The translations under genes and the position numbers were made by a program. From positions 7,515,001-7,579,000 of the forward strand of contig NC_046681.1 of NCBI RefSeq assembly GCF_009870125.1: a DNA stretch of 64,000 nucleotides, given 5' to 3'. Positions 11,851 through 23,600 of the stretch are shown here, piece after piece; position 1 is the first letter of the stretch; each line of letters opens with the position of its first letter. The notes beneath the pieces were generated by a model, which searched no databases, was not told where the DNA came from, and saw nothing but the letters and a program-made list of their open reading frames with translations. This DNA is from Drosophila pseudoobscura. Taxonomy: Eukaryota > Arthropoda > Insecta > Diptera > Drosophilidae.

Positions 11851-12872
11851 CATTGGAAAACTCTTTTCAGAAATAGTTTTGTAATATTTTTAATGTCCTC
11901 CGTCGCAGGTCGAAGCTCCCATGCGGCCTTCGCCGAACAACTGATGCCGCGCTTGATATCGCGCATACGCAGTGGTGGCCAGACCACTAATGAAAGTAAT
12001 TAACACATTAATAAATGAATGGAACACCAAGTCAATCGATTAATGTAAATGCAAATTAGATAAATGCGTCTGTGAATACATTTCGAGCTAATCCATGGAT
12101 TAGCCCAGCATTCGCTGGTTTTTCCTGTGGAAAATCCAGGTTGAAACGCAATTTACCATTATATTATCCGCACAAAGCGGCATTATGGTAAAAGCTTGTT
12201 TCCTTTTTCACATGCATATTATGTGCTCCCCTTTGGCATTAGTGGCGCCATTAAATTTTGGCCAGCTGCCAGGGAGACTTCTCTAAGCCCTAAAATAATG
12301 CCGCCGAAAATTATTCCCACATATTGGTCACGTTTCCGAGTTCTTGCCATAATTGGCATAAGCAGAAAAGTCTTTTTGTTTAGAGCAAAATGAGTACTAG
12401 AAGAGGGGGCCGGGGCCGGGGGCCTGGGTCCTGGGGCCGACGTGATGTCAAAAAGTTGTTTCAATTTAATTTGACTTTGATCGCCAGCTGACGCAGATGT
12501 CAGGCCTGATGACATGTGCCCTGTGCCTGTGCCCCCCTGGTGCTCCACCACATGCGAAAAGCAATACAGCAATATCTGAGAGGGGACGAGCATGTCTCTG
12601 TTCTGTTTATGGATTTACATCAGCGCAAGCTGTGGCCCCATGGCCGGCGACTCGACTCTCCAACGATATTGTAATTGAAATCGATGATTTTCCATGGAAA
12701 TTGTATTAACAGATGAACAGTTTTTATTATAATAACTTTTATGGTAGCCCACTTTGCTTTTAGTAACACTAAAAAGTAATTTGTTTTGACACTTGAGAAC
12801 TTTCCGTTTTTATGGGCAGCAAAGAGCACTCTTTCGCCCCATAAACATTAGTGAATATTATATGTATCTTTT
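11851..12872. other. Noncoding stretch, no gene seen
   Basis: AT-rich intergenic sequence with no coding-like frame. A short imperfect palindrome, GTGGTGGCCAGACCAC, lies near 11,972. A GGGGCCGGGGCC-type run lies near 12,405-12,435. Nothing else could be identified. Confidence 0.45.
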
Positions 12873-13980
12873 TTATACCCGATACTCAAAATGAGTATTG
12901 GGGTATATTAGATTTGTGGTAAAAGTGGATGTGTGTAATGTCCAGAAGGAATCGTTTCCGACCCTATAAAGTATATATATTCTTGATCAGCATCAATAGC
13001 CGAGTCGATTGAGCCCTGTCTGTCTGTCCGTCCGTCCGTCTGTCCGTCTGTCCGTCCCCTTCAGCGCCTAATGCTCAAAGACTATAAGAGCTAGAGCAAC
13101 GATGTTTTGGATCCAGACTTCTGTGATATGTCACTGCTCCAAAAATATTTCAAAACTTTGCCCCGCCCACTTCCGCCCCCACAAAGGGCGAAAATCTGTG
13201 GCATCCACAATTTTAAAGATACGAGAAAACTAAAAACGCAGAATCGTAGAAGATGACTATATCTTCTAGAGTGCAAAATCTGAACCAGATCGTATAATTA
13301 TTACAGCCAGAATCACGAAAACAATTTCACTCTTTCTCGCTCTGTCTCACTCTAACACACAGGTTTCATGGTCGGTTTTGCCAATTGCAAAATATGAGTT
13401 CAAGGATCTCAGAACCTATAAAAGCCAGAGCAACCAAATTTGGTATCCACACTCCTGTGATATCGGACCTTGACCGTTTCCTGTCAAAATTTCGCCACAC
13501 CCCCTTCCGCCCCCGCAAAGGACGAAAATCTGAGGCAACCACAAATCTCAGAGACTATTAAGGCTAGAGTAACCAAATTTGGTACACACACTCCTTTAAG
13601 ATGTCACTATAAAACGTATATCTCAGAATTTCGCCCCACCCCCATCCGCCCCCACAAAGGACGAAAATCTGTTGCATCCACAATATTGCAGATTTGAGAA
13701 AACTAAAAACGCAGAATCATAGATAATGACCATATCTATTAGATTGCTGAATCTGGATCAGATCAGATCATTTTTATAGCCAACAGGAACAAATCAGTTT
13801 GCATTGGCTACGCAGCGCGTTACGTCACGCTCAGACTGATTTTCTGTCTCTCTCGCACGCACTCTTTGTCGTGTCGTTAAATATTAGCGGCGTCTGCCGG
13901 AGGAGAGCCATACTGACTTAGTATCGGGTATAACCTTAGAGTTGCGCTGTCCGCAGCAACTCACAACGTTCCCCCTCGTT
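12873..13980 (+). mobile_element. Dispersed noncoding repeat, Helitron-like 3' hairpin
   Basis: The element opens with TTATACCCGATACT and the inverse motif AGTATCGGGTATAA lies at 13,920-13,933. It then ends in a hairpin, stem GAGTTGC (13,939-13,945) paired with GCAACTC (13,956-13,962), followed by ACAACGTTCCCCCTCGTTTTT. Internally it has a CTGTCYGTCCG microsatellite (13,018-13,058) and about three ~170-bp subrepeats with the phrases CCGCCCCCACAAAGG and ACGAAAATCTG. It has no open reading frame, so it is non-autonomous. Similar openings and GC-paired 3' hairpins occur in abundant Drosophila intergenic repeats. Assignment to Helitron-like elements rests on the terminal hairpin only; a hitchhiking MITE is the alternative. 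Confidence 0.7.
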
Positions 13981-14779
13981 TTTATTTGCGCGCATGGAGT
14001 CTTTAAAATGTGAATACTTATGAGCACGGGATGGGACATGAGACATGGGACATGGGGCAAAAGTTTCGTATCGTGTTCATAGATGGCTCTGACGAGTCTG
14101 CGTGTTTTATTGCCCAAGGAGCAGGGAAGTGGCCGAGAACTTCATAAATCACAGAAGTTTGTTTTTGGCCATGAAAAGGCTTACGGGGGTTTATCAAAAT
14201 GAAAATTTATTGGCGCTTTGAATTTTAGATTTATGTATTCGCCCCCAATCCGAAGGATACGACTATTGACAGAGGACGAGGACGAGAACTTGTTCTGCCC
14301 GGCATGTGCCGAAGAAAATTTCCAATAATCATTGCCTGGATTCTAGCAATTCTCTTGCTCGTCTCTAGGCCTAATTGCCAATTTTCCACAGAATGGAACA
14401 GGGAAAAAGTCCGTATAATTGCGAAAATCTCTTTCGATGTTTGCTATTGTTGTTGTTGCAGGTTAACAAATTTTGTGTGGTATGGACACCTGTAATCAAA
14501 TCTGGGAATCGAGCAAGCTGTGTATTGTTCCCACAGTTTTCGAGATTTCTAGGTTCATAAAAATCGTTAGTGAACGTTTGGAGCCGATGCTCTTTCCCTA
14601 TATGATTTATGGAACTCTTTTAATATATTCAATACATCTCTCTTCCTCTGTATTTTGGTATCGCTTTGTTTGGGTTCTCCTGCGGGGAAGGTGCTTTTTT
14701 GGTAGGACAGCCAACGCAGACCGCACTTGTCATGAGAGATCATCTTTTCCCATAGAGAGAAAGAGAGGCACCAGGATCG
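13981..14779. other. Noncoding stretch between repeats
   Basis: No gene is evident. A plus-strand open frame of about 175 codons from 14,473 runs out of this stretch into the decayed repeat that follows and has no domain or splice support. A run of TTGTTGTTGC lies near 14,448. Confidence 0.4.
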
Positions 14780-15200
14780 ATAGTTACATATGTTCTAATG
14801 TTAGATCTTGCACTCCGTTTATCGATTCCCATTTTTCCGCTACTGTCTCTCTCTTTCCACACCAATACCAAGCGCTTCCGGTTTGTCATGTGGATGCCAC
14901 AGATTTTCATCCTTTGTGGAGGCCCTGTGGAAGGGCTGGCAAGATTTTGAGAAAAAACTTGATTCAGTGTGATATCTCAGGAGACTGGATGCAAAATTAG
15001 GTCGCTCTAGCGTTGATAGTCTCTGAGATACAGGCACTCATCGAGACTGAAAGACGGCCGGTTGGACAGATGTACAGAGAGACATATCCCTGTGGAATCG
15101 GCTATAGATGCTTATCGATTACACAATACAAACATTTTTTGATGTTACACACATCTACACAAATATATCCCCATTCTTGGCTTTTCGGTGATGGAGTTAA
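14780..15200 (-). mobile_element. Decayed inverted copy of the dispersed repeat
   Basis: Reverse-complement matches to the element at 12.9-14.0 kb are clear in order. GTGGATGCCACAGATTTTCAT and a following CCTTTGTGGAGG near 14,890-14,925 match its subrepeat. GTGATATCTCAGGAGACTGGATGCAAAATT (14,969-14,998), given here only as a landmark in part, matches the subrepeat end. GGAATCGGCTATAGATGCT near 15,093 and GATGTTACACACATCTAC near 15,140 match its 5' part. Insertions and substitutions are frequent, so it is an old copy in the opposite orientation. Confidence 0.6.
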
Positions 15201-17139
15201 CATATGGGACAAAAAACCAGAATTAGTTGGCTTCAAGTCCCAACAAAATCGTTTGATTTGTTAAGATCCTTTTTGGTCCCTCTTGTGCTGGCTGATTAAA
15301 ACCTTTACTGCAGAACAGAGGAGCAAACGGGAATCCCATATGCACACGGAATAATTTGTTTGGTCTTTCGTTTTTCAAAGCAAACATATTTGCGGCACGG
15401 TACTGAGGATTGCAGCTGCAGCTCCTGGAGTGGGATTAATTTTCATTTAAATTCCGGCTTGTTAAATATGCAAAAAGTCTTTCCGGCTGTGGGCCAGCCA
15501 GCCCGTTGATGGTTAACGAACCAGTTTGCCACTCTGAGCAGTTATTAAAATTGCAAAAGTCCATTTGCGACACCTTTTGTGGGCGAGGTTAACCGCCAGA
15601 AGACAGTTGCCACTGTTTTAAAATCTTTATGGGAGATTTTCCTTTTTTCCCTCCAGAAAGTGGTCAGGTTTTTCCCCTGAATGTTTGTGGGGAGAATTTC
15701 GGATTCAATAAGGCTGCCCCTCACGTTTATGCAGTCGGTGTGCACTTATAAATGCGAAAACAGTCAGAATGCCAGTGCCCCCCGGCCAGAGTTGCCTAAT
15801 CTTCAAAGGCAGCCGCAACCCTTTTCGTTGGCCGGCAAGCTGGATAATTTGTAGCTTTGAAGCAAAAAGTCCTTGGGCAAAAATGCATAATTCATGGAAC
15901 GTACCTCCCCTCCCTCCCTTTCTGTTTTCATCTCCTTTCTTAAACTTTGATGGTGCAACTTTTTAATCGGATTCCCCGGATTCCATGGCTCGATTGCCAC
16001 AACATCAGCTCATCGCCATCGATTTATGCATCATATCTGTAGTTTTTCCCCCTTTCTGGTGGCTTTTTCCCAGCTCATTTTTGGCCAATAAGTGCCCGGG
16101 GGCAACCAAGTTTAGAACCTCAACTTGAAAGAGATACAGCCGTTGGATTTTTTGGTTCATTTGTAATGTGTATCTCGGTGATATCCAAAGGCACTTTATA
16201 CGAGTAGTTCTTTGCTGGGGGCCACTTTCGGCAACTTCTGAGTGAAATTGTGCACTCACTCGTGGACTTAATGAAGAAATATATAGTGATTGTCTTTTTA
16301 TAGAGTCAAAAATCCACTCTCTTTTTTCCATTCATATATTTTAGGAGCTTTTAGGGCAGTAGGATCATCGGTTTTTCTGAACTGCTGCCAAAGGAAGAGT
16401 CTTTTGTCTTTCACAAATGTTTGGAGCACCTAGTTCTAGCTCTAGATCGCTTGAAAGTGGACCATGAGTCTCAGGGAAGACCCATTCGTATGAGCGGAAA
16501 CCATAATATTGAAAAATGTAACTCCAGTAATTTCGCATAGCAGATTTGTGAATACAAAAAATGGGACTTCCTGTCACAGTTTTATGCGGAAAGTTCAGAG
16601 CCATTCGGGTAGGTGCTCTCAGCACGTCGGAAATGTATTCGAGGTCTTCCCTCCTGCAACTTGTTCCGCATAATGTGACATCCTGCCTGGAAAGTTGCGG
16701 CAAGTATGCGAAAATGTTTCGTTATTTATGTATGCGCCTGTTGCAGCTCGGTTCCCGGTTCCCAGTTGCCACCCAGTAACCAGCGGCAACTTCTCCAGCA
16801 ATTTGTTTGTTGTTCTGTGTGTTTGGGCGCAACTTTGGCCGGGTGATGTCTGAGGCGACTCCGGGCCTGGACCAGGCCTAGCCCTATCCTACGATATAGT
16901 GCTGCTCGGTGGTCGGTAGAGCAGCTGTAGCTGGATGTAGCTGGAGCAGCTGGCTGGTAAATAAATCACGTATTTAAACAAGTTTCACAACTCGAAAGTG
17001 TAAACAGTGCACGTGCGGAACTTTGGTTTATGACAAATGTTCACGGTATTTCAGAGCACAAAAATGAAATTAAACAAAACAAACGAGACCCCAACCGATG
17101 ATCGGGAAGCAGGAGAGCGGCTGGGTGCGGAGGGGTATT
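15201..17139. other. Noncoding stretch downstream of the TBP-like gene
   Basis: No open frame of coding character is present. The sequence is ordinary AT-rich intergenic DNA. Near 16,738-16,785 a short GGTTCCCGGTTCCCAGTTGCC stretch repeats imperfectly. The 3' UTR of the minus-strand TBP-like gene probably lies just below 17,139. Confidence 0.45.
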
Positions 17140-20100
17140 CTAGGAGTAGAGGAGCTTGCCCTCCTTGTCCTGCTCGAGCCTGTGCTCCCACAACAGCTTG
17201 AAGGAAACGTCGCCGCAGATGCGACCCTGCTTCTCGGACTGCTTGGTGGATCCGTCCTTGCACTGGGCCAGGATCGGCAGGAGGGCAGCGATGGCGGCCC
17301 GGGTTTCCGAGTGCTTGGTCGAGTGCAGGACCAGGACGAAGCCGCTGGGAAAGATAGCAAAGACTATGTTCTCCCCCTCGATGGTGTAGGTGATGAAGGG
17401 CCGAGCGCGACAGTTGCGGGTCACCTTCGTGGGATGCTTCTCGTACAGACGGTCCAGGTCCAGGCTGAAGGGCATGCAGAAGGAGGCGTGGACGATGTTC
17501 CGACTGAGGTTCTTCACGTTCACCTTGAAGTCCAACTCCTCCACCATCCGCACCACCTTGAACAGACAGATCCGAGCCGACTCGGCGGTCAAGGCGGTGG
17601 ACACCATCTTGCCGCCCGAATAGATCTTGACCAGGCCAGTGGGATTGACTGTGCGGACCGAGACCGAGGGATGGCAGCCCGGATCGTAGCAGGAGTCAGA
17701 GATCAGGATGCACAGCTCAAAGATGTTGAACCGGCAGATCATCTCGATCACACAGCTGAAGGGTCTGTACAGCAGCTGCAGGTGCTTTTCCACCGCGCTC
17801 AGCTTGCCCACGTCCTCAAAGATATTCTCGTAATTAATATCCACGTGAGGCTTTACGGGTTCGTCCTCCTCCGAGCTGGAGTCCCACATAAACACCGGAA
17901 GCTGTCCGGAGCGATAAGAGTTCGACCCCACTTGCTTTTTGAACTTCTCCGACTCACTGGCGACAGTCTTATGGTTTTGTCGACCCGTGAGCAGGTCCCA
18001 CGTATCGACAGGCTCCTCAATATTGGGCACTTGCTCTTCAACTTCAGGTCCCTTATCATCTGTGTCAACATTCTTGGGCTCCACAGATGTGTCTTTCTGT
18101 GGCGACTGTTCTACGCATTCCTCCGCCTCGGCCCTGGAGAAATTAGACTAAGGAAAGAGAAAGAAAAGTACCTTAGAGAACTCACTTCCTATTACAGTCG
18201 ATCTCTAGGGAGTCATCGATAGCCATCTGGGTCGTCAAATACGTTTTGAACTCCCGAGACCCACTTTTCTCAGCCTCATTCCTGAAAAGAGGTCCGTGGG
18301 TCACACCCGAATATGATCATACCTTGTAGAACTTACTCCACATCCACAACGATCTTAAAAGTGTCACTTATCTGGTCCGTCTGGGGCGTTGTATCAGATA
18401 TGACCTCGTGAGACCCACCTTTCTCAGCTCCATCCCTGAAAATAGTACAGTAAGTGCAAGAAAAACGAGTGTACCTTGCAAGGAGAACTTACTTCGCATC
18501 AACAACGATCGTAGGAGTAACACTTATAGCCATCTTAGACATTATAACAGATATAGAATCTTCAGATAAACTTTTTTCAGCCTCATCTCTGGGAAAAGTA
18601 CAGTAGGTACAAGAAATATGAGTGTACCTTGCAAGGAGAACTTACTTCGCATCAACAACGATCGTAGGAGTAACACTTATAGCCATCTTAGACATTATAT
18701 CAGATATAGAATCTTCAGATAAACTTTTGTCAGCCTCATCTCTGGGAAAAGTACAGTAGGTACAAGAAATATGAGTGTACCTTGCAAGGAGAACTTACTT
18801 CGCATCAACAACGATCGTAGGAGTAACACTTATAGCCATCTTAGACATTATATCAGATATAGAATCTTCAGATAAACTTTTGTCAGCCTCATCTCTGGGA
18901 AAAGTACAGTAGGTACAAGAAATATGAGTGTACCTTGCAAGGAGAACTTACTTCGCATCAACAACGATCGTAGGAGTAACACTTATAGCCATCTTAGACA
19001 TTATAACAGATATAGAATCTTCAGATAAACTTTTTTCAGCCTCATCTCTGGGAAAAGTACAGTAGGTACAAGAAATATGAGTGTACCTTGCAAGGAGAAC
19101 TTACTTCGCAACAACAACGATCGTAGAAGTATCAGTTATATCCATGTGGATCGTCATATCAGCCTCATCGCTGAAAACAGTACAGTAGGTACAAGACATT
19201 CTGAGGCACGAGTGTCTTGTAATACTTACTTCTCATGGGTGTCTCCTATAGCCATCTTGGACAGCATATCAGATATAGAGTCTTCAAATAAACTTTTTCC
19301 AGCCTCATCTCTGAAAAAGTACAGTAGGTGCAAGAAAAATTAGTGTATCTTGCAAGGAGAACTTACTTCGCATCAACAACGATCGTAGGAGTATCTCTTA
19401 TAGCCATCTTAGACATTATATCAGATATAGAATCTTCAGATAAACTTTTTTCAGCCGCATCTCTGGAAAAAGTACAGTAGGTACAAGAAATATGAGTGTA
19501 CATTGCATGGAGAACTTACTTCGAATCAACAACGATCGTAGAAGTATCAGTTATATCCATGTGGATCGTCATATCAGCCTCATCGCTGAAAACAGTACAG
19601 TAGGTACAAGACATTCTGAGGCACGAGTGTCTTGTAATACTTACTTCTCATGGGTGTCTCCTATAGCCATCTTGGAGAGCATATCAGATATAGAGTTTTC
19701 AAATAAACTTTTTTCAGCCTCATCTCTGGGAAAAGTACAGTAGGTACAAGAAATATGAGTGTACCTTGCAAGGAGAACTTACTTCGCAACAACAACGATC
19801 GTAGAAGTATCAGTTATATCCATGTGGATCGTCATATCAGCCTCATCGCTGAAAACAGTACAGTAGGTACAAGACATTCTGAGGCAGGAGTGTCTTGTAA
19901 TACTTACTTCTCATGGGTGTCTCCTATAGCCATCTTGGACAGCATGTCAGATATAGAGTTTTCAAATAAACTTTTTCCAGCCTCATCTCTGAAAAAGTAC
20001 AGTAGGTGCTAGAAAAATTAGTGTATCTTGCAAGGAGAACTTACTTCGCATCAACAACGATCGTAGGAGTATCTCTTATAGCCATCTTAGACATTATATC

Positions 20101-20695
20101 AGATATAGAATCTTCAGATACACTTTTTTCAGCCGCATCTCTGGAAAAAGTACAGTAGGTACAAGAAATATGAGTGTATCTTGCAAGGGGAACTTACTTC
20201 GCATCAACAACGATAGTAGGAGTATCACTTATAGCCATCTTAGACGTTATATCAGATGTACACTCTTCATATATACTTTTCTCAGCCTCATCTCTGAAAA
20301 AGTACAGTAGGTACAAGAAATATGAGTGTATCTTGCAAGGGGAACTTACCTCGCATCAACAACGATAGTAGGAGTATCACTTATAGCCATCTTAGACGTT
20401 ATATCAGATGTACACTCTTCATATAAACTTTTCTCAGCCTCATCTCTGGAAAAAGTACAGTAGGTACAAGATATATGAGTGTGCCTTGCAAGGGGAACTT
20501 ACCTCGCATCCACAACGATCTTGGGATTATCGCTTATAGCCGTCTGGGACATCATATCAGATATGGGGTCTTCAGATAAACTTTTCTCAGCCTCACTCCT
20601 GAAAACAGGGTCGTGGCTATAACGAATACTACGCTCACTTGGAGAACTTACTTCGAATCAATGGCGACGATCTTCTGGGTGTTACTTTTATCCAT
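17140..20695 (-). CDS. TBP-like protein with tandem mini-exon N-terminus
   Basis: A divergent TATA-binding-protein fold lies in the last exon (18133-17140), at residues about 640-806 of a predicted 845. Two TBP half-repeats are visible: one with YDP and IYSGGKMVSTA, the other with FAIFPSGFVLVLHS, each followed by a helix. TBP family members bind promoter DNA and recruit RNA polymerase machinery in the nucleus. The start exon (20695-20652) encodes MDKSNTQKIVAIDS. Between them lie 17 small exons, all flanked by phase-2 introns of 52-59 bp with GT/AG sites. The summed coding length of 2,538 nt is a multiple of three and no stop interrupts it. The linker after the array is acidic (DSSSEEDEP). D. 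melanogaster has TBP, Trf and Trf2; this is none of them as far as I can judge, and a fast-evolving TBP-like gene near 23A (perhaps CG15398, from memory) may be the orthologue. Germline expression is plausible but unproven. Confidence 0.8.
18186..20598 (-). repeat. Tandem exon array, 17 units of ~125-155 bp
   Basis: Minus-strand exon boundaries are 20598-20503, 20445-20350, 20293-20198, 20140-20045, 19988-19908, 19848-19783, 19725-19645, 19585-19520, 19462-19367, 19310-19230, 19170-19105, 19047-18952, 18894-18799, 18741-18646, 18588-18493, 18435-18337 and 18281-18186. Three size classes appear: 96 nt (32 residues, opening DEAEKSLSEDSIS), 81 nt (27 residues, ending GDTHE) and 66 nt (22 residues, opening DEADMTIHMD). 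The two exons nearest the terminal exon (99 and 96 nt) are the most diverged. Every exon is symmetric (phase 2-2), so gain, loss or skipping of any unit keeps frame. Introns are as alike as exons, which points to recent duplication or gene conversion. Confidence 0.9.
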
Positions 20696-23600
20696 CTGAG
20701 ATCACTTGAAGGGGCAATTTATTCAACAGAAAGTATTTGCTTTCGCTTGAAATTTTATTTCATTTAATCTGACTATTCCGAGTATTCCGATATGGACTAA
20801 ATACAGTATTGTGACGTAAAAGGCAACTCCTTAGTCGGGAGTTGAGTAATTGCTTTTCACATCTGGTGCTCGCAAAATGGCAGTTAGCCACAAAATCTGG
20901 GTGGCAAGGACACGACAAACTGCAACAAATTGTTGCAACGGCAACAAAGGAAGAGTCAGATAACGGGAGACCATCGAAAGCCATTTCAGTCAACTTATGC
21001 GCTTGTCAAGCTTATATTTACACACAGTTGACCATATTTTATGTCGATTCCGGTTATGAAATTTACAGAGCTGTCAGAAAGAGTTCGGCGACATTTTAGT
21101 AAATATTGAAATTTAATCAAGTAAAGTGCAACGCACACAGAGGCACAGGCACACACATACACGTATAGCAGGCCGGGACACGGACAGGGACACGGACAGG
21201 GACCGGGACCGGGACCGATATGAACACGTCCACCCTCAGACACCTGTCACCGTCGTCGCTTGGCATTACGTATACTCGTGCCTCCTACTCCTACTCGTAC
21301 GAGGACCAGCTCCAGCACCAGGATGGTGCTTCCTTTCTCTGTGCTTCTGTGTGTGCGAGGTTGCACAATGGCTGTGCCAGTGTGTGGGTGTATGGGTGTG
21401 TGGGTGTTTGTCGGAGTCAACAATCAATTGAATCGATTTCATTTTACAAATTGCGTTGAATTTTGTGGTGCAGCCACCACCAGCTGCAATTGACGGGGTA
21501 GCCAGTGGCAACAATAACGAGCCCTGGATGGCTTACATCGGCAGGGCATGCAGATGGACTGGGACGGTCTCGTGTGGACTGATTTTGATGATCAATTGCT
21601 ACATGCAACAGCTTCTAATTGGAAGTAACCCCCAGCTGCCTGCCCAAGACACACAGATGAATGGAAGAATATCGATTGAGCTTCCCTTTTGGGAACGGCC
21701 CGGCACGGGCTCTGGCCTAAAAATACCCATTCAATAAACTCAATTTAAAGTGCGAATATTGTTTCCTTGTGCCAGACCCGAAAACCCATTTGTCATACAT
21801 GGAATTGCAATTTAGAGCCGGAGCCAGACCCGTACCCAGACCCGTACCCGGCCGCATAATGCCCATGCTTAAATCGATTATATACTATTACGGCAGACGC
21901 CTACGCAGCCCGCAATTAATATGCTTTTTGGATTTGTCCATTGCCATTCCCATTTCCATTCCCGTTTGGGGTTTGAGGGTCTGTGAGTGCCGCGCTGCAT
22001 CTGCAATTTTGTGCGGCTGTAATTAAAAGTTGTGGCGCCAACTGTGTCCAGGATCCGCGCACCCCCCCAACCCCCACCCACCCAACACTTATTTTAATTC
22101 AAATTGAAGTGGCGTTTCAGTGAGGGGCCAAGTAATTAGAACATACATAGGAGTACTCGAACACTCGTAAAGAGGAACTGGAATCGAAGCTCTGCCCCAA
22201 GCCAAATTACATTTGGCGAGTCCGATGAACAATCGGAGATAAGTGCAGGCAGGCAGGCGGGCAGGCATGAAATATAGCAAATAAAGCACTCCACCCCCCC
22301 CCCCCCCCCACTGTGGCTGGGGCCTGTGGTGGTGCATGGCCCCTCCTCTCCGTTCAAATAAAATGTCGCCGGCACGCAATGTTTTCATTTAGCTAATAGT
22401 CATTAGGCCAAGCGACGAGTAACAATTCGAATAATTACAATTCCTTTGTGGCGGCCGTAAAGAGGAACACCGGAAGGGGCTGCGATTGGGACCACCTCTG
22501 AGTGGGCGGACGACGACGGGGGTCATGTAATCATTTTGTGGCCCCCTTTTTTAGAAAATTGATTAACACTCGCGCTGGGGCAGATAGAGCACGCTTTAAC
22601 CCGGGAGTCTCGAGTCTCGAGCCCCACCCGTGGGCAACTTTTTCGTTCTCCTTTCGGCTGCGGAGGTCTTCAATCCGATTGACACATTAATAAATGTGTT
22701 GCCCATGCAACTGACAGTTTTTCCTCCATTCCTTCATTCCATTTTCCGTTTTCCTTCCTTCGGTTTCCTCGAAACAGAGTGTTAAGTGCATTGGAAAGTT
22801 CTTTGCCACTTCTTTTGTTTTTTTTTTTTGTTTTTTTTTTTGCATGAACTCTCCTTCTTTTTTCCACGCATGGTCATCCACCAGGAACTTGGCAACTCTG
22901 CCGCTGTCGTCGCTGTTGCTGAAGGTGTTCATGCGTGCCAAGAAATCAATAGAAAAAGTTTGAAATTACAAAATTGGAAAGAAAACAAATAGTGGGACGT
23001 ACGAACAAAATAGGCAAACAATCAGAGGGATAGACGGACCAATGGAGGGGGTGGCAGAGGGTGGCCGAGTAGATATTGAATGGGGGTTTCAATCCCTCGA
23101 GATGGGGAGCCGAGGAGAATGTTGGCTCTGGCCAGCCCCAAAGGCAAACAAATCCTCTGACTCTGACAAATGTTGAAAAGTTTAACTGCAACTTTTTATG
23201 GATTTTTCCCCCCTCAACCCCGCTCCCACTCCCACTCCCTCCCCTCCTTTTATGCTCGTGTGTGTGGGGATTTTTTCCAGCTGCAGATGCAGTTTAGGAA
23301 GCAGCACATGGGTAAAAGTGTGTGAAGTGATGGGCTGAGGGATTATCAACATGGACGGAGGATGGAGGATGCAGGATGGATAGAACTGTATTATACCCAC
23401 ACATACTCGTACTTGTACTCCCACTCGTACGAGTGTAGGAACTTTTTTACAGCACAATAGACGAATGAATAGACGAATGAACGAATGTTGGAATAAAATA
23501 TGCTGAAAGTATGCCCCGGCAGGAGGTACGAAAACATTTGTTCACTTTACAACTCCCAGAGAAATTATGAATTGCCAGAGACGAGATATAAACTTCACAG

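Noticed and set aside
14473..15000. Plus-strand open frame of 175 codons
   Set aside because: Its second half is a decayed, inverted copy of the dispersed repeat and its composition is not protein-like.
17098..18222. Plus-strand open frame of 374 codons
   Set aside because: It is antisense to the TBP-like terminal exon; the minus strand has the recognisable TBP fold and frame-consistent splicing.
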